A stretch of 32,807 nt of DNA from Planctomycetota bacterium (GTDB lineage Bacteria; Planctomycetota; PLA2), in the NCBI GenBank assembly GCA_027297745.1, contig JAPUHK010000184.1, positions 1-32,807 of the forward strand, given 5' to 3'. A program made the position numbers and the translations under genes. Shown here in pieces: positions 32,609 to 32,807 of the stretch; position 1 is the stretch's first letter; each line of letters starts with the position of its first letter. The notes beneath the pieces were generated by a model, which searched no databases, was not told the origin of the DNA, and worked only from the letters and a program-made list of their open reading frames with translations.

Positions 32609-32614
32609 ATTCTA
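32609..32614 (-). promoter_or_regulatory. Candidate -10 box for the DUF488 operon
   Basis: TAGAAT on the minus strand ends 7 nt before the ATG at 32601, with no Shine-Dalgarno between. Initiation at the usual distance would fall on the start codon itself. Confidence 0.4.
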
Positions 32615-32650
32615 CGCGGGATCACTCGAGCGGCTTTTCGGTTGGCCTAT

Positions 32651-32676
32651 CGCTCCCGCTCCCCCTCCCGCTCCCG
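32651..32676. repeat. Short CGCTCC hexamer repeat
   Basis: CGCTCC occurs three times with one CCCTCC unit (CGCTCC CGCTCC CCCTCC CGCTCC), just upstream of the tRNA promoter and before a small hairpin, GGCGC GTA GCGCC (32677-32689). Confidence 0.65.
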
Positions 32677-32690
32677 GGCGCGTAGCGCCT

Positions 32691-32718
32691 TTGAACCGCC
32701 CCCACCGGGAGTTACACT
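32691..32718 (+). promoter_or_regulatory. Sigma-70-type promoter of tRNA-Pro
   Basis: TTGAAC (32691-32696) and TACACT (32713-32718) are separated by 16 nt. Transcription would start near 32725, about 5 nt before the tRNA. This is the clearest -35/-10 pair in the window. Confidence 0.65.
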
Positions 32719-32729
32719 CACTCCACTTC

Positions 32730-32807
32730 CGGGGCGTAGCGCAGCCTGGTTAGCGCGCTTGACTGGGGGTCAAGAGGTCGGAAGTTCGAATCTTCTCGCC
32801 CCGACCA
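32730..32807 (+). tRNA. tRNA-Pro, anticodon GGG
   Basis: A complete cloverleaf of 78 nt: acceptor stem CGGGGCG/CGCCCCG, D-stem GCGC/GCGC with loop AGCCTGGTTA, anticodon stem CTTGA/TCAAG with loop CTGGGGG (anticodon GGG), variable loop AGGTC, T-stem GGAAG/CTTCT with loop TTCGAAT, discriminator A and encoded CCA. It decodes CCC/CCU proline codons. The CCA forms the last three bases of the window. Confidence 0.97.

Overview
The window is 32.8 kb of GC-rich (roughly two-thirds GC) bacterial chromosome, densely packed with mostly single-copy housekeeping genes. I see no phage, plasmid, insertion sequence, CRISPR or obvious defence gene. The cell is Gram-negative: the window encodes a BamD-like lipoprotein, an LptE-like LPS-assembly lipoprotein, a large AsmA-like inner-membrane protein and an outer-membrane secretin. 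The set of families suggests an uncultured lineage. Planctomycetota fits best in my judgement, because the degenerate esterase-like protein near the right end resembles proteins common there. Myxococcota or Desulfobacterota-like groups cannot be excluded, because the ftsH-folP-cdaA-ybbR order also occurs in them. This placement is inference.

Layout, + strand unless noted. The first 216 bases are the tail of an unrecognised lysine-rich protein with a terminator. ruvC, a CBS/CorC-type membrane protein and recO follow, with an unusual purine/pyrimidine hairpin before recO. From 3187 to 6733 a translationally coupled trio encodes a BamD-like lipoprotein, LptE and FtsH. Next come folP, the diadenylate cyclase cdaA with its YbbR partner, tsaB, alr and a 1,266-residue AsmA-like protein. 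After an intergenic multi-hairpin repeat at 15701-15781 come manC, ruvX, rpsO, pnp and a cold-shock gene. A short secretin and a small exported protein are on the minus strand (20644-22366). They are divergent from an exported alkaline-phosphatase-superfamily enzyme (22693-24738), and the divergent region holds a 9-bp-unit inverted repeat. On the minus strand follow a membrane-anchored protein with six CXXC pairs and an overlapping hyuA-hyuB pair (24816-29103). plsY-gpsA (glycerophospholipid synthesis) start 8 nt from hyuA on the opposite strand. The right end has a structured convergent intergenic region, a degenerate alpha/beta-hydrolase and a DUF488 gene (minus strand), then tRNA-Pro(GGG), whose encoded CCA is the last three bases.

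The genes support three linked themes. Envelope construction is represented by BamD-like, LptE, FtsH, AsmA-like, Alr, ManC, PlsY, GpsA and secretin genes. Nucleic-acid upkeep is represented by RuvC, RecO, RuvX, PNPase, TsaB, S15 and Csp. Second-messenger or cofactor synthesis is represented by CdaA/YbbR and FolP. The least ordinary material is between genes: several unrelated inverted or tandem repeat elements, and start codons that lack a Shine-Dalgarno sequence but have a -10-like hexamer 7-12 nt upstream, suggesting leaderless transcripts. I found no convincing new multi-gene system. The best candidates for follow-up are the secretin pair, the six-CXXC protein and the degenerate hydrolase.
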